Of a stretch of DNA of 64,000 bases, positions 37,383 through 45,852 are shown in pieces. The position numbers and the translations under genes are program-made. Each line of letters begins with the position of its first letter. Position 1 is the first letter of the stretch. Source of the stretch: Sphingobacteriaceae bacterium. GTDB taxonomy: Bacteria; Bacteroidota; Bacteroidia; B-17B0; Aurantibacillaceae. The notes under the pieces are model-generated. The model saw nothing but the letters and a program-made list of their open reading frames with translations. It ran no database searches and was not told the origin of the DNA. The stretch covers positions 3,100,001-3,164,000 of the forward strand of contig NVQB01000001.1 in NCBI GenBank assembly GCA_002319075.1, in the 5' to 3' direction.

Positions 37383-37961
37383 ATGGCGAACTGGAAAAAA
37401 ATAGGTTGGATCACAGGTATAGCAACTGCATCAACGGCGGGCTTGTTGTATATGGCGCGCGGCTTCTTCAATAAAGCGTATGACGTGAACGAGCTGAAGA
37501 AGCTCACTGATCAACTTGTTGTGATCCCTTCTGCTAAGATTCACAAGCTAGACTTTACAGGGTTGACTATTCGCATTGATGCCAAAATGAAAAACCCAAC
37601 TGATCGCGGATTCAAAATGAAATATCCATTTATCCAAGTTGGCTACAATGGCAAAGTCCTCGGTTCTTCTCAAGCTACAAACGAAGTTCTTTCGATTCCT
37701 CCAAATGATGAATATACACTGAAGGCGGTTATGCTCAACTTCCCCCTGATCGGGATGCTGTCGCTTGTTAGTGCGCTTTTTAAATCGCTTCAATCCGGCC
37801 AAGCCGTGAAACTAAAAGTGGCGACCACTACAAAGATCGATCCGCTTTGGGAAGTGAGCGAAGGTAAGTGGGAATCATTAAAAGATTACGGTGTAAAAGT
37901 TCTGCGCGCTATCCCTTATGGGAACATTCAGGAAGTAACTCTTAAAAAAGCCGCAGCATGA
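37383..37961 (+). CDS. Membrane-anchored LEA/WHy-like protein
   Basis: 192 residues. An N-terminal membrane segment (about 8-27) is followed by a beta-sandwich pattern like the LEA-2/WHy domain: IHKLDFTGLTIRIDAKMKNPTDRGFKMKYPFIQVGYNGKVLGSS, then LSIPPNDEYTLKAVMLNF. It overlaps the next gene by 4 bases (ATGA). The topology suggests a domain held on a membrane, possibly a viral internal membrane or the host envelope. Confidence 0.65.
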   Translation: MANWKKIGWITGIATASTAGLLYMARGFFNKAYDVNELKKLTDQLVVIPSAKIHKLDFTGLTIRIDAKMKNPTDRGFKMKYPFIQVGYNGKVLGSSQATNEVLSIPPNDEYTLKAVMLNFPLIGMLSLVSALFKSLQSGQAVKLKVATTTKIDPLWEVSEGKWESLKDYGVKVLRAIPYGNIQEVTLKKAAA

Positions 37962-39913
37962 CCAGAGAGAACGTAAAAGTAAAACCGGGTCATGAATATG
38001 ATCGCTACTTCCCGCCAGCGCAAGTAGGCACTATTCTTAAAAAAAGAAATGCAAAAGTATCGGACACGCTGAAGCTGATCCCGGTCATCATTCGCGAAAC
38101 TGCGTGGCAAACTAAAAAGTTTGCGCAAGAAGTTATCAAAGCTGACACACTGGAAAAAACGGGCAGCAACCTGTGGCACTTTGTTTACGACCACATCGCC
38201 TATAAAAAAGATGAGACCGGAAAGGAACAGGTGCGTGATGCAGCAAGGATTTGGCACGACAGACACAACTTCGATCCGCAGACCGGTGAGCCGATGGGCT
38301 GCGACTGCGACTGCATGACGACACTGATATGTAGTGTCCTATACAACCTCGGAGTGAGGAATGTTTACTTCCGCGTCACTCGCTACGAGGAAGAACACTG
38401 GGAGCATATCTATCCCGTGATCAAGCAGCCCAACGGAAAAGAGATCATCATGGACTGCGTACTACATGAATTTAATAAGGAAGCAAAATACACAGCAAAA
38501 CAAGACACACCAATGGATTTAGAATATCTAAACGGAGTTTCGGACTCCACAATGAGCAAGCTCTCTGATGCACCTGATCTGATGGGCATCATGGATGAGC
38601 GGGAAGCGCTCTCGGCGCTTGGAAAAATCTTCAAAAAGAAATCAGCTTCAGGAGGTGGACGATCAAAGCCCGCAAAAAAGGGACTATTCAAAAAGAAAAC
38701 TGCCGAACAAAAGAAAGCAAACAAGGCGAAGGTTAAAAAGTTTATCGGAAAGGGTCTACACGTTACCAACCGTATTAATCCTGTAACTGTTGCTTTGCGC
38801 AATGGAGTATTGGCGGGAATGAAGCTGAACTTTTTAAAGGTGGCGGAATCACTGCGCTGGAGTTATCTCACACCTGAACAGGCGCAAGCTAAAGGTGCGG
38901 ATATGTCAAAATATCAAAAGCTAAAAGGAGTACGAGAAAAACTGGAAAAAATCTTCCATGGCGCAGGAGGTAAGCCGGAAAACTTAAAGAAGGCAATCCT
39001 TACAGGGAGAGGAAACAAAGATAAAGCAGTGCCACTGAATGGACTCGGTTACATCCCCTACGAAAATGTTGAGGGTCTGCACGAAGACATGCCTTTAAAT
39101 CAATTGCTTGGACGTGAGATCTACTACTCAGAAAATGTTGAGGGCTTAGAAGGACTTGACGGTTTCGAAGGACTTGAAGGTTTCAGCGAGGACAGTGATC
39201 TCGGCGCAGCAACCGCTGCAAGCGTAGCCGCTGCATCTACTGTACTTACTACCATAGCTGCTTTGATTAAGAGTATTGGAAGTGTGTTTCCCGGAAAAGC
39301 AAACGCTAAAGGTGGTGCTTCGAAAAAGGAAAACAGGAAAACCAAAAAAGCCTCTAAACGTGGCAGTGGAGAAAGTCCAGGAGATGAAAGTGGTGGTGAA
39401 GGATCAGGAGAAAGAACAGAAAGTGAATCAAGTGGCGGAGAATCGGATTCCAGTGGTGGTGAAGAAAACGAAGGTAGTGGTGATCCAGCTGCGAAATCAA
39501 ATAGCGGCGATGAAAGTGGCGCATCAACCGAAGAAAAGAGTGAAGAGGAAAGTTCTGACGAAGACGGCACAACCAATGGTAACGCAGCAGCAAAAGACGG
39601 TGATGGGTCAGCCGGGAGCAATCTTAAACCAGCTACGCTTGCAAAAGCAAAACAGTTTTGGGAAAATAATAAAAAGTGGATCAAGCCAACCGGCATAGCA
39701 GTAGGTGTACTTGGACTTGTTTATCTCACCCACCGGCTTCTGAAAGCCAATTCGCCAAAAAAACCAGCGCTCGGTCTCACAGGCATCGGCAATAAACAAA
39801 AAAGGAAACCTACGAAAAAGAAAAATATTCTCAGCGGCATACGGTCGAAGAAAGGAGGTAAACGCCCGGCAAGAAGGAACCACCAAAAAAGAAAGGTGAT
39901 CACCTTACTCTAA
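37958..39913 (+). CDS. Transglutaminase-like virion-associated protein with acidic linker
   Basis: 651 residues. The N-terminal 190 resemble a transglutaminase/cysteine protease core: MGCDCDCMTTLICSVLYNLGVRNVYFRVT (Cys115/117/119), EEEHWEHIYPVI (His147 or His150) and EIIMDCVLHEF (Asp166), so a Cys-His-Asp triad is possible. A basic region (about 224-265) follows, then an LEGLDGFEGLEGF repeat (about 396-408), an Ala-rich hydrophobic stretch, a Ser/Glu/Gly-rich acidic linker (about 455-550), one membrane helix (about 579-594) and a very basic tail. It may cross-link or process capsid proteins, or anchor the genome. Confidence 0.75.
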   Translation: MTRENVKVKPGHEYDRYFPPAQVGTILKKRNAKVSDTLKLIPVIIRETAWQTKKFAQEVIKADTLEKTGSNLWHFVYDHIAYKKDETGKEQVRDAARIWHDRHNFDPQTGEPMGCDCDCMTTLICSVLYNLGVRNVYFRVTRYEEEHWEHIYPVIKQPNGKEIIMDCVLHEFNKEAKYTAKQDTPMDLEYLNGVSDSTMSKLSDAPDLMGIMDEREALSALGKIFKKKSASGGGRSKPAKKGLFKKKTAEQKKANKAKVKKFIGKGLHVTNRINPVTVALRNGVLAGMKLNFLKVAESLRWSYLTPEQAQAKGADMSKYQKLKGVREKLEKIFHGAGGKPENLKKAILTGRGNKDKAVPLNGLGYIPYENVEGLHEDMPLNQLLGREIYYSENVEGLEGLDGFEGLEGFSEDSDLGAATAASVAAASTVLTTIAALIKSIGSVFPGKANAKGGASKKENRKTKKASKRGSGESPGDESGGEGSGERTESESSGGESDSSGGEENEGSGDPAAKSNSGDESGASTEEKSEEESSDEDGTTNGNAAAKDGDGSAGSNLKPATLAKAKQFWENNKKWIKPTGIAVGVLGLVYLTHRLLKANSPKKPALGLTGIGNKQKRKPTKKKNILSGIRSKKGGKRPARRNHQKRKVITLL

Positions 39914-39938
39914 AAGAAAAAGATAAAACAATAAAACA

Positions 39939-40583
39939 ATGAGCAAGCAGAAAAAAAATATCTATGAGCAAAAGGCAAAGCAGAAATCACTGACAGGACT
40001 TGGCTCCACGGCTGCACACGTCGAAGCCAAAGGCGATCTAAAAAATACGATGGCTTACACCGGGAGAGATATCCTGATCGGTGGTTTGGGAGGCAGTTTA
40101 GCAGGTGCACTCGCTGGCAGAACCTCACTCCTTATCGGAGCGGTTGTAACTGGCGCTGGTCATTACTTCGGAAGTCCAAGCACAGCTATGTTCGGAGTTG
40201 GCATGATGGCCTCTGGTGGTTACCAAACAATTTCAGGTTTGAGCGGAACAGAAAAAGACGGATTTGAGGGTGTCAAAGAACGTTTCCAAAACTTTCAGAG
40301 CAATCTCAAGCGTCAACTCTTTCTTGACAAGATCGTAAAGAAAAAGCCCGCTACTGATCAGGAATCTACAAATGGTATGGGCAACGTGCAATACTTCAAG
40401 CATGGCGAAGAGGTAAGCGGACTCGACTATACCGAAGCTAACCGTATTCAGGAACAGATCAACGAAAGCGCACGTCAGTTTGAAGCGAGTGTCTCGGGCA
40501 CCGATGATATGGATGGCGTAGAAGGTTTAGACGGAACGGATGGTGTGGATGGAACGGATGGCATTGAAGATCGTCTGATGTAA
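39939..40583 (+). CDS. Glycine-rich membrane protein of the viral block
   Basis: 214 residues. A basic N-terminus, then two or three Gly/Ala-rich hydrophobic segments (about 45-97; ILIGGLGGSLAGALAG and MFGVGMMASGGY). A charged middle and a C-terminus of short acidic repeats follow (GVEGLDGTDGVDGTDGIED). The VEGLDG motif recurs in the preceding protein and near the start of the next one. It is probably embedded in a virion or host membrane. No family was recognised. Confidence 0.65.
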   Translation: MSKQKKNIYEQKAKQKSLTGLGSTAAHVEAKGDLKNTMAYTGRDILIGGLGGSLAGALAGRTSLLIGAVVTGAGHYFGSPSTAMFGVGMMASGGYQTISGLSGTEKDGFEGVKERFQNFQSNLKRQLFLDKIVKKKPATDQESTNGMGNVQYFKHGEEVSGLDYTEANRIQEQINESARQFEASVSGTDDMDGVEGLDGTDGVDGTDGIEDRLM

Positions 40584-40685
40584 TCAACAAAAATTTAAAG
40601 TTCAATCGCCGGATGTCTCTGTGGTGGCAGGCATCCTTAGATAAGAACTGTCTAAACAAAACAAAAACAATTAAAAACAATAATC

Positions 40686-41411
40686 ATGTTAGAATTAGAA
40701 GGACTTGGAGAATACAATAACTCAGGCGCGCTTCTCGGATTAGAGGGTGCAGATGATGAGTTGCTTGGAGCGTTGGCCGCAATGAATCCCATCAAACGTC
40801 ACAAAACAATGAACCGTTTGTTCGGTGGCAAGGCAGGCAGCCGTGGATCGAGAGCAGAAATGGAAAAACACTTCCATGAATTGCCGCAGCATATTAAGGA
40901 TGGTCTTTTAAAAGGTGATCTGCGCTTGGCGGATACGATCATCTACAGCCGCAAAGCTGTTAACTCAAAAACGATCAAGCTGTTTGAGACACAGGATGTA
41001 AAAGCTGTAGGCTTAAGAAACATAAGCAATGCAAAGCTGCCTAAAAATCAGGCGCTTTTGGTGAGTGGCATCATCCTACTTGCGGGCGTGATCCCCGACG
41101 CCCGTCCGGTGAATGACGACTCAGTAATGGCAACCCCATTCGGCAAGTTGGAGGATTTCCCTGCACTTTGCAACGGAGAATTTACTCTGAAAGCGAACAA
41201 GAAGATCATTCTCAGTGACGTGGACAACGCGGTTTTCAAAACATCCAACAACAATCAGATTCCGTTCGGCTACTACAAGCTGGCAAACCCACGCGTTATT
41301 CAGGATGACATCCTGCTTGAGGCTACGGTAGAGCTTGGATCGCTGACAGGGATCAATACCGAAAAGACCTGGATGTATATCGGGTTGCACGGTACTATTA
41401 CTACTCCTTAG
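40686..41411 (+). CDS. Putative major capsid-like protein (helical N-terminus, beta-sandwich body)
   Basis: 241 residues. The first 90 are helical with an N-terminal ELEGLG/GLEGAD motif and a basic patch (KRHKTMNRLFGGKAGSRGSR). Residues 93-240 are almost entirely beta-like: KTIKLFETQDVKAVGLRNI, ALLVSGIILLAGV, GEFTLKANKKIILSD, DILLEATVELG, WMYIGLHGTITTP. This is what a jelly-roll capsid protein would look like. It has its own spacing upstream and a strong hairpin downstream, as is common for highly expressed capsid genes. The capsid role is an inference; no known capsid family was matched. Confidence 0.55.
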   Translation: MLELEGLGEYNNSGALLGLEGADDELLGALAAMNPIKRHKTMNRLFGGKAGSRGSRAEMEKHFHELPQHIKDGLLKGDLRLADTIIYSRKAVNSKTIKLFETQDVKAVGLRNISNAKLPKNQALLVSGIILLAGVIPDARPVNDDSVMATPFGKLEDFPALCNGEFTLKANKKIILSDVDNAVFKTSNNNQIPFGYYKLANPRVIQDDILLEATVELGSLTGINTEKTWMYIGLHGTITTP

Positions 41412-41417
41412 TAACAG

Positions 41418-41467
41418 GGTTGAAGTTCCATGCTCAAGGCTGGTGGCCAAGAGCATGGAGCGCAACC
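41418..41467 (+). other. Strong mRNA hairpin after the putative capsid gene
   Basis: Nested dyads: GGTTG (41418-41422) with CAACC (41463-41467), CCATGCTC (41428-41435) with GAGCATGG (41451-41458), and an inner GGC/GCC stem. There is no T-run, so partial termination or mRNA stabilisation is more likely than full termination. Confidence 0.7.
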
Positions 41468-41491
41468 TAATCATTAAAAGCAAAAAATATC

Positions 41492-41869
41492 ATGGCAAAA
41501 TTTTTCAGTAAAGACTTTGATCTTCCTATTACCGCAGCCGGACAAACATTCAAAAAAACATTTGAGCTGGATAAAAGTGTAAAAGCTATCACGCACTATA
41601 CAATACTGTCTAATCGTGAAGATCTCGCTTACTACCGTGGATCATTCAGATTGGAAATCAACAAAGATGAGATCGCACCTGAAGGATACAGTGTGAAGAA
41701 AGTAATGTGTTGGGCTTCTGTGCCTGCGGACAAGCGCTTAAAATCCATCGGCAGACGCGACACGGGTAACGGGCAGATCAACTTTGAATACACAGATACC
41801 AATGATGGGCTGACTGCTTTTCAGCCATACGTGGTTAGCATAAGCGTGGAAGGAGAAAGGGAGGATTAA
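41492..41869 (+). CDS. Small beta-rich protein of the viral block
   Basis: 125 residues. The pattern is alternating beta: KTFELDKSVKAITHYTILSN, YYRGSFRLEIN, YSVKKVMCWASVP, QINFEYTD, YVVSISVEGE. No cysteine pairs or signal are present. It overlaps the next gene by 1 base. It could be a minor capsid or spike subunit. No family was recognised. Confidence 0.65.
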   Translation: MAKFFSKDFDLPITAAGQTFKKTFELDKSVKAITHYTILSNREDLAYYRGSFRLEINKDEIAPEGYSVKKVMCWASVPADKRLKSIGRRDTGNGQINFEYTDTNDGLTAFQPYVVSISVEGERED

Positions 41870-42465
41870 TGAGCAGAGCCAGGTTGATAGTTAAGCAGAT
41901 CACAATCCAAAAACGCGGGGAAGTCAATTTTTTCCAAATCCGTCTTCCGAAAAACGTTGTGCGTATTACCGGAATTGAAACCGACGTGGTCATGCTCTCG
42001 ACAATTGAAGCTGATTCAAGTGGTGGAAGTCATAGCGACGGCAGTGGTGGTGTAAGACCCGACGGAACATCCGGAGGCGTGGTAGTGAACCGTAGACCAT
42101 TCATGTTGTGGCGCAGCATAAGCAATCCGGTTGTCGGCAAGCTAAAGCTGCAAAGCATGAATCGATACAACATCTTCTTTGACACCTGGATTCCGTTTGT
42201 ATTTCTCAACGCATCTATGCCTGATATGAGCTATGGCATTTTCTCAAAAAGTCCTTACAGTCTTATCGTAAAAAGTGAACTGAGAACCACGAATATTCCT
42301 TGTAGCAGCAATATCCTGTATGGATTCTTTAGTGATGATATCGGAATAAGAAGAAACGCTGACACACGATACACTGTGAAGGTATTTGTATGGGTACAAA
42401 CCACCGAGGTTAACAGAGGCGTGATATACGAATTCGAAAATAAATCACCAGATGTAAAACCATGA
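41869..42465 (+). CDS. Beta-rich structural-type protein
   Basis: 198 residues. Beta-strand patterns throughout, interrupted by a Gly/Ser-rich loop (SSGGSHSDGSGGV, about 45-65). The end, TRYTVKVFVWVQTTEVNRGVIYEFENK, is strand-rich. It is packed between two other small beta-rich genes (1-base overlap before, 4-base overlap after), which suggests subunits of one particle. No family was recognised. Confidence 0.62.
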   Translation: MSRARLIVKQITIQKRGEVNFFQIRLPKNVVRITGIETDVVMLSTIEADSSGGSHSDGSGGVRPDGTSGGVVVNRRPFMLWRSISNPVVGKLKLQSMNRYNIFFDTWIPFVFLNASMPDMSYGIFSKSPYSLIVKSELRTTNIPCSSNILYGFFSDDIGIRRNADTRYTVKVFVWVQTTEVNRGVIYEFENKSPDVKP

Positions 42466-42794
42466 ATACAGAATTAGCATTAGCAGTAATCAAGAGCAGG
42501 ATGCGCGACATGGGATACAACCCCGTTGACTATTCAACGTCTTTCAGGCACTGTGTACTTCAGGGAGCAGAGATCAGAGAGATAGAAGCCTACAATGAAT
42601 TCTATTTTCTCGAGCATGATCCCGTGGACGTGAACATCAAATCGGATTTCGGTTTTTACGATCTGAGTAATCCGACCTCTAACGAGCTGAAATACGAACA
42701 TCAAGGATTGATCGTGCTGCGTAATCTGTCCGGCGCTCCAATCCACGTGCGCTTTATTCAGGTGATCTTAAAACACAAAGCAAACGAGAAATAA
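42462..42794 (+). CDS. Small beta-rich protein
   Basis: 110 residues with a helical start and a strand-rich remainder (EIEAYNEFYFLEHDPVDVNI, GLIVLRNLSGAPIHVRFIQVILKHK). The C-terminal strands recall the last strands of the preceding small proteins. It overlaps its upstream neighbour by 4 bases and lies 1 base from the next gene. Probably a virion component by context only. Confidence 0.6.
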   Translation: MNTELALAVIKSRMRDMGYNPVDYSTSFRHCVLQGAEIREIEAYNEFYFLEHDPVDVNIKSDFGFYDLSNPTSNELKYEHQGLIVLRNLSGAPIHVRFIQVILKHKANEK

Positions 42795-42795
42795 C

Positions 42796-43632
42796 ATGGC
42801 AGCAGAATACAAACCATACGACGCAAGTGAAATAGAAAGCATCCGCTTGATGCTGGATGCCGAAACGAAAGAAGGCAGGCCGCTCTCCTTTGAGGTCAAA
42901 GTAAACGGCTTTACACGCGTTCACAAGACAAATAAAGTAGAGCGTTTTGAAGAACTGCACAATTTCTTGAACGAGAACACAACGGAGTTGGTGATCAGTG
43001 TGTATCCTGACGTGAACAGCAACCGGAAGGAGTGGTACAAATACACGCTCAACGCAAAGCCGGAGGCACTCAATGGCGTGGACATGGAAGCGAAGATCTC
43101 CGAGCGCATGAAACAGTTTGAAGAGAAGCTGGTTATGCAGCGCACCGAAGAGAAACTGAAAGAAACAGAACATAAGTTAGAGCAGGCCGAATTGTACATC
43201 GACATCTTAGAGGACAAATTGGAGGATGTAAAAACTAAACCCAATCACATCGGGAGCTTTGATCTCGGTAAGCTGGCCAGCTCAACGATTGAAGGAATAG
43301 CCATTCACTATCCGAAAGTGCTGGATAAAGTTCCGGTGCTGAATGGGATCGCTAAAGTGATCCAGGAGGAGAACCGGACAAAGCCTGCACAACTGAACGG
43401 CGGTTTCGAGGGTGAGGTTTCATTTAAGACGAAAGCAAAAACAAAGCAACCTGATTCCGAACACGACGAAGCAGTACAACAGCTGAGTGATTTTATCGCT
43501 GAGCATTTCGATCAGGATCAGAAACAAATTCTCGGAGCTGTGATCGTAGCGCTGGGTGAGAATACTTCCCAATTAAAAACTGTGGCTGAGCTGCTCAACA
43601 TTGATCTCAATGCAATCAACGAAGAAGAATAA
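42796..43632 (+). CDS. Coiled-coil protein of the viral block
   Basis: 278 residues. A mixed N-terminal domain (about 1-95) is followed by a long coiled coil (about 98-145: AKISERMKQFEEKL, RTEEKLKETEHKLEQAELYIDILEDKLED) and a helical C-terminal domain. No signal or membrane segment. It could be a scaffold, an assembly factor or a spike stalk. No family was recognised. Confidence 0.65.
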   Translation: MAAEYKPYDASEIESIRLMLDAETKEGRPLSFEVKVNGFTRVHKTNKVERFEELHNFLNENTTELVISVYPDVNSNRKEWYKYTLNAKPEALNGVDMEAKISERMKQFEEKLVMQRTEEKLKETEHKLEQAELYIDILEDKLEDVKTKPNHIGSFDLGKLASSTIEGIAIHYPKVLDKVPVLNGIAKVIQEENRTKPAQLNGGFEGEVSFKTKAKTKQPDSEHDEAVQQLSDFIAEHFDQDQKQILGAVIVALGENTSQLKTVAELLNIDLNAINEEE

Positions 43633-43650
43633 CAATCAACATAAGTAACC

Positions 43651-43830
43651 ATGCCAAAATTTGAATTTGAAACAACCATTGTAGCTCCAAGCGAGCAGGA
43701 AGCAATAAAAAAAATGCAATGCCTGAACGCCATCGGCTCTAAACTAACAATGAGCGAACTACAAATCTTAACCAATACAGTTAACAGCCCTGCTGCGCTG
43801 GCTATTGCAAAACAAAAATTAGGACTGTAA
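43651..43830 (+). CDS. Small protein of the viral block
   Basis: 59 residues, too short for many gene callers. Start ATG at 43651, 18 bases after the previous stop; stop at 43828-43830. It is helical, with the pattern KFEFETTIVAPSEQEAIKKM, which looks like an amphipathic helix followed by a short repeat-like segment. Spacing, orientation and codon use fit its neighbours. Confidence 0.6.
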   Translation: MPKFEFETTIVAPSEQEAIKKMQCLNAIGSKLTMSELQILTNTVNSPAALAIAKQKLGL

Positions 43831-43848
43831 ACACGAAGAACTCCTGAA

Positions 43849-44601
43849 TTGAACCAACTACAACCATATCAACCAACCGCCGCACCGAATTATACACCGG
43901 TTCCGGTGCATGAGGCAGGCAATCCATCCATAGCCACCACACTGAAGGATGAAAGCTGGACGCTGAAAGAAAAGATCGTGTACGGCCTGCTGGCTGCTGT
44001 GGGTGTCGGAGGATCAATTTGGTTCGGCAGAAAGATCATACTCAATGCCATCTCCAGTAAGGAAGAGCTAAAGAGCTTTGATGAAGGCACTCCGGCAACC
44101 ACCGCCAAACAGATCAAAATGGCCTTTGATAACGACGGCTGGTGGGGAACCAACACAGATGCCTTACGTGAAGCGTTGGTTTCAGTTCCCTCGCAGGAGG
44201 AATGGGATAAGATTATAAAATCTTACCAAAAGCAATACAACAGCAACGTGATCCGCGACATGGCCGATGAGCTGCAAAGTACCGAGTACAACGAGATGAT
44301 GCAGATCATTAATGCCAAACCAGCGAAGAAAGGACAGCCTCCACTGGCCACGCAGTACAAGGCGTGGGCGAAGAGACTGAAGGCAGCTTTTGACAAAGAG
44401 TACGGATTTCTGCCAGGCACAGATAGCGTGGCCGTAAAAGTAACGCTTGACGAAATACCGACGCAGGCAGCATTTATTAAGGTGGGGGTAGAATACAAAA
44501 CCTTGTATGGTGCCAACCTCTTTGACGATCTGAAAGGCGAAGGAGAATTCGGCCAGTACGATGAATGGTTACAGATCATCGTGAAAAAAAGAAAAAGCTA
44601 A
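43849..44601 (+). CDS. Membrane protein with duplicated annexin-like helical repeat
   Basis: 250 residues from a TTG start. A Pro-rich N-terminus, one membrane segment (about 43-60, VYGLLAAVGVGGSIWFG) and two similar helical repeats at about 84-155 and 163-246. Both have K.AFD.D...GT, then al..L..iPsq..f.ki...Y...Y..nl..DL..El...ey.e.lqII. The same layout appears in the following protein. Such repeats resemble annexin-type modules. By context it is a particle or membrane-associated protein. Confidence 0.6.
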   Translation: MNQLQPYQPTAAPNYTPVPVHEAGNPSIATTLKDESWTLKEKIVYGLLAAVGVGGSIWFGRKIILNAISSKEELKSFDEGTPATTAKQIKMAFDNDGWWGTNTDALREALVSVPSQEEWDKIIKSYQKQYNSNVIRDMADELQSTEYNEMMQIINAKPAKKGQPPLATQYKAWAKRLKAAFDKEYGFLPGTDSVAVKVTLDEIPTQAAFIKVGVEYKTLYGANLFDDLKGEGEFGQYDEWLQIIVKKRKS

Positions 44602-44609
44602 AAGTGAAC

Positions 44610-45380
44610 ATGACCATGAATACAGGAGAAGCAACAACACAAAACAATGCGGCAACCGATAAGGGAAAAGCCAAAAAAGCGGTGCTGCTAAGTCTCGGAA
44701 CATTGGCGCTAGGCACTTTAGCCTTCTTTGGAATTAAACATTTAAAAAAACAAAAAAACGAAAGCAATGATAACTCCGATCAAACAACTGATAACCTGGA
44801 TACTAAAATTCCTGTTCAAACTCATACTAATAGTTTGCCTCGTACCAGTGTACGTCCTGCTAATGCTGGCAATGCCTTTCCTCTTAATCTCGGCGCTAAA
44901 GGAAATAAAGTCCTCGAGCTTCAGCAATCTCTTGTGCGAACTTTTGGCGCCAGCATTTTTCCAAAGTACGGCGCGGATGGAGTATTCGGAACCGAGCTGG
45001 CGGACTTCCTTCGAAACAAAGGGTATGGAGTCCCGCTATCAGAAGCAGAGTTCAAAAAAATCACGCAAACACAAACAACAACACAAACACCATTAACCAT
45101 TTTTGATCCGACATCCATTGCACTAGGAATTTATAAAGCGATCGTAGCGAAGGATTTCAACTCTGTAATTACACTGCTGAAGGCAATCACCAACACCAAA
45201 AACTATTCTCTCGTATCGGAAAAGTTTAAAAATTATCGGGTGAACGGTGGCGTGAGGCAGACTCTCGTAACTGCATTGTTTAAATCCTTCCCCGAAAAAT
45301 CCCAGACAGAAGCAACGAAGCAGGTGTTTCTAAAAATGGGACTGAAGTACAACGAAGCAACGGACAAGTGGTCAATCTAA
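44610..45380 (+). CDS. Membrane-anchored peptidoglycan-binding protein
   Basis: About 257 residues. An N-terminal membrane helix (about 28-49, VLLSLGTLALGTLAFFGI), a Thr/Asn-rich linker, and a PG_binding_1 domain (NLGAKGNKVLELQQSL then YGADGVFGTELADFLR) at about 105-155. The C-terminal region resembles the annexin-like repeat of the previous protein. It may anchor a particle to the cell wall or take part in penetration or lysis, together with the amidase 11 bases downstream. The ATG at 44610 is preferred because the longer frame would overlap the previous gene. Confidence 0.75.
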   Translation: MTMNTGEATTQNNAATDKGKAKKAVLLSLGTLALGTLAFFGIKHLKKQKNESNDNSDQTTDNLDTKIPVQTHTNSLPRTSVRPANAGNAFPLNLGAKGNKVLELQQSLVRTFGASIFPKYGADGVFGTELADFLRNKGYGVPLSEAEFKKITQTQTTTQTPLTIFDPTSIALGIYKAIVAKDFNSVITLLKAITNTKNYSLVSEKFKNYRVNGGVRQTLVTALFKSFPEKSQTEATKQVFLKMGLKYNEATDKWSI

Positions 45381-45391
45381 AATTCAAAAAT

Positions 45392-45841
45392 ATGGGAACA
45401 GTAAAGAGAATAATTAAATACATCGTTGTGCATTGCACAGCCACTCCACCGAACACTACCGTCGACTCCATTAAGCGCTATTGGAAAGAAGTCCGAAAGT
45501 GGGGAGACACTCCCGGCTACCACTATATCATTCTGCGGGATGGAACAATAGTGCGGCTATTAGACGAGAACAAAAACAGCTACGGGGTATACGCTCACAA
45601 TAAAGTCTGCATTAGCATTTCCTATATCGGCGGCATCGACAAAAACGGGAAACCAATCGACAACAGAACAGCCGCACAGAAGCACGCTATGTTCAACAAG
45701 ATCGTGGAGCTCACCGAAAAATACAAAGGGGCTGAAGTAAAAGGTCACCGTGATTTTGAGGGGGTGAACAAAGCCTGCCCTTCTTTCGATGTAAAAACAT
45801 GGCTGGCAAATTACACGCCTGACTTTGATCACGCAGCTTAA
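45392..45841 (+). CDS. N-acetylmuramoyl-L-alanine amidase (endolysin-like)
   Basis: 149 residues, an Amidase_2-type zinc enzyme. It begins IKYIVVHCTATPP with the first metal ligand, continues WGDTPGYHYIILRDGTIVRLL, and ends GHRDFEGVNKACPSFDVKTWL with the second His and the conserved Cys/Ser region. No signal peptide. It cleaves the amide bond between muramic acid and the stem peptide. It resembles phage endolysins and lies between a peptidoglycan-binding protein and a YkuD-like protein. The ATG at 45392 is preferred over a GTG eight codons upstream. Confidence 0.9.
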   Translation: MGTVKRIIKYIVVHCTATPPNTTVDSIKRYWKEVRKWGDTPGYHYIILRDGTIVRLLDENKNSYGVYAHNKVCISISYIGGIDKNGKPIDNRTAAQKHAMFNKIVELTEKYKGAEVKGHRDFEGVNKACPSFDVKTWLANYTPDFDHAA

Positions 45842-45852
45842 GGGGATCGGAT

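Noticed and set aside
39124-39696. A long Pro/Ser/Leu-rich minus-strand frame
   Set aside because: It is the complement of the acidic Ser/Glu/Gly linker of the transglutaminase-like protein; codon bias explains it.
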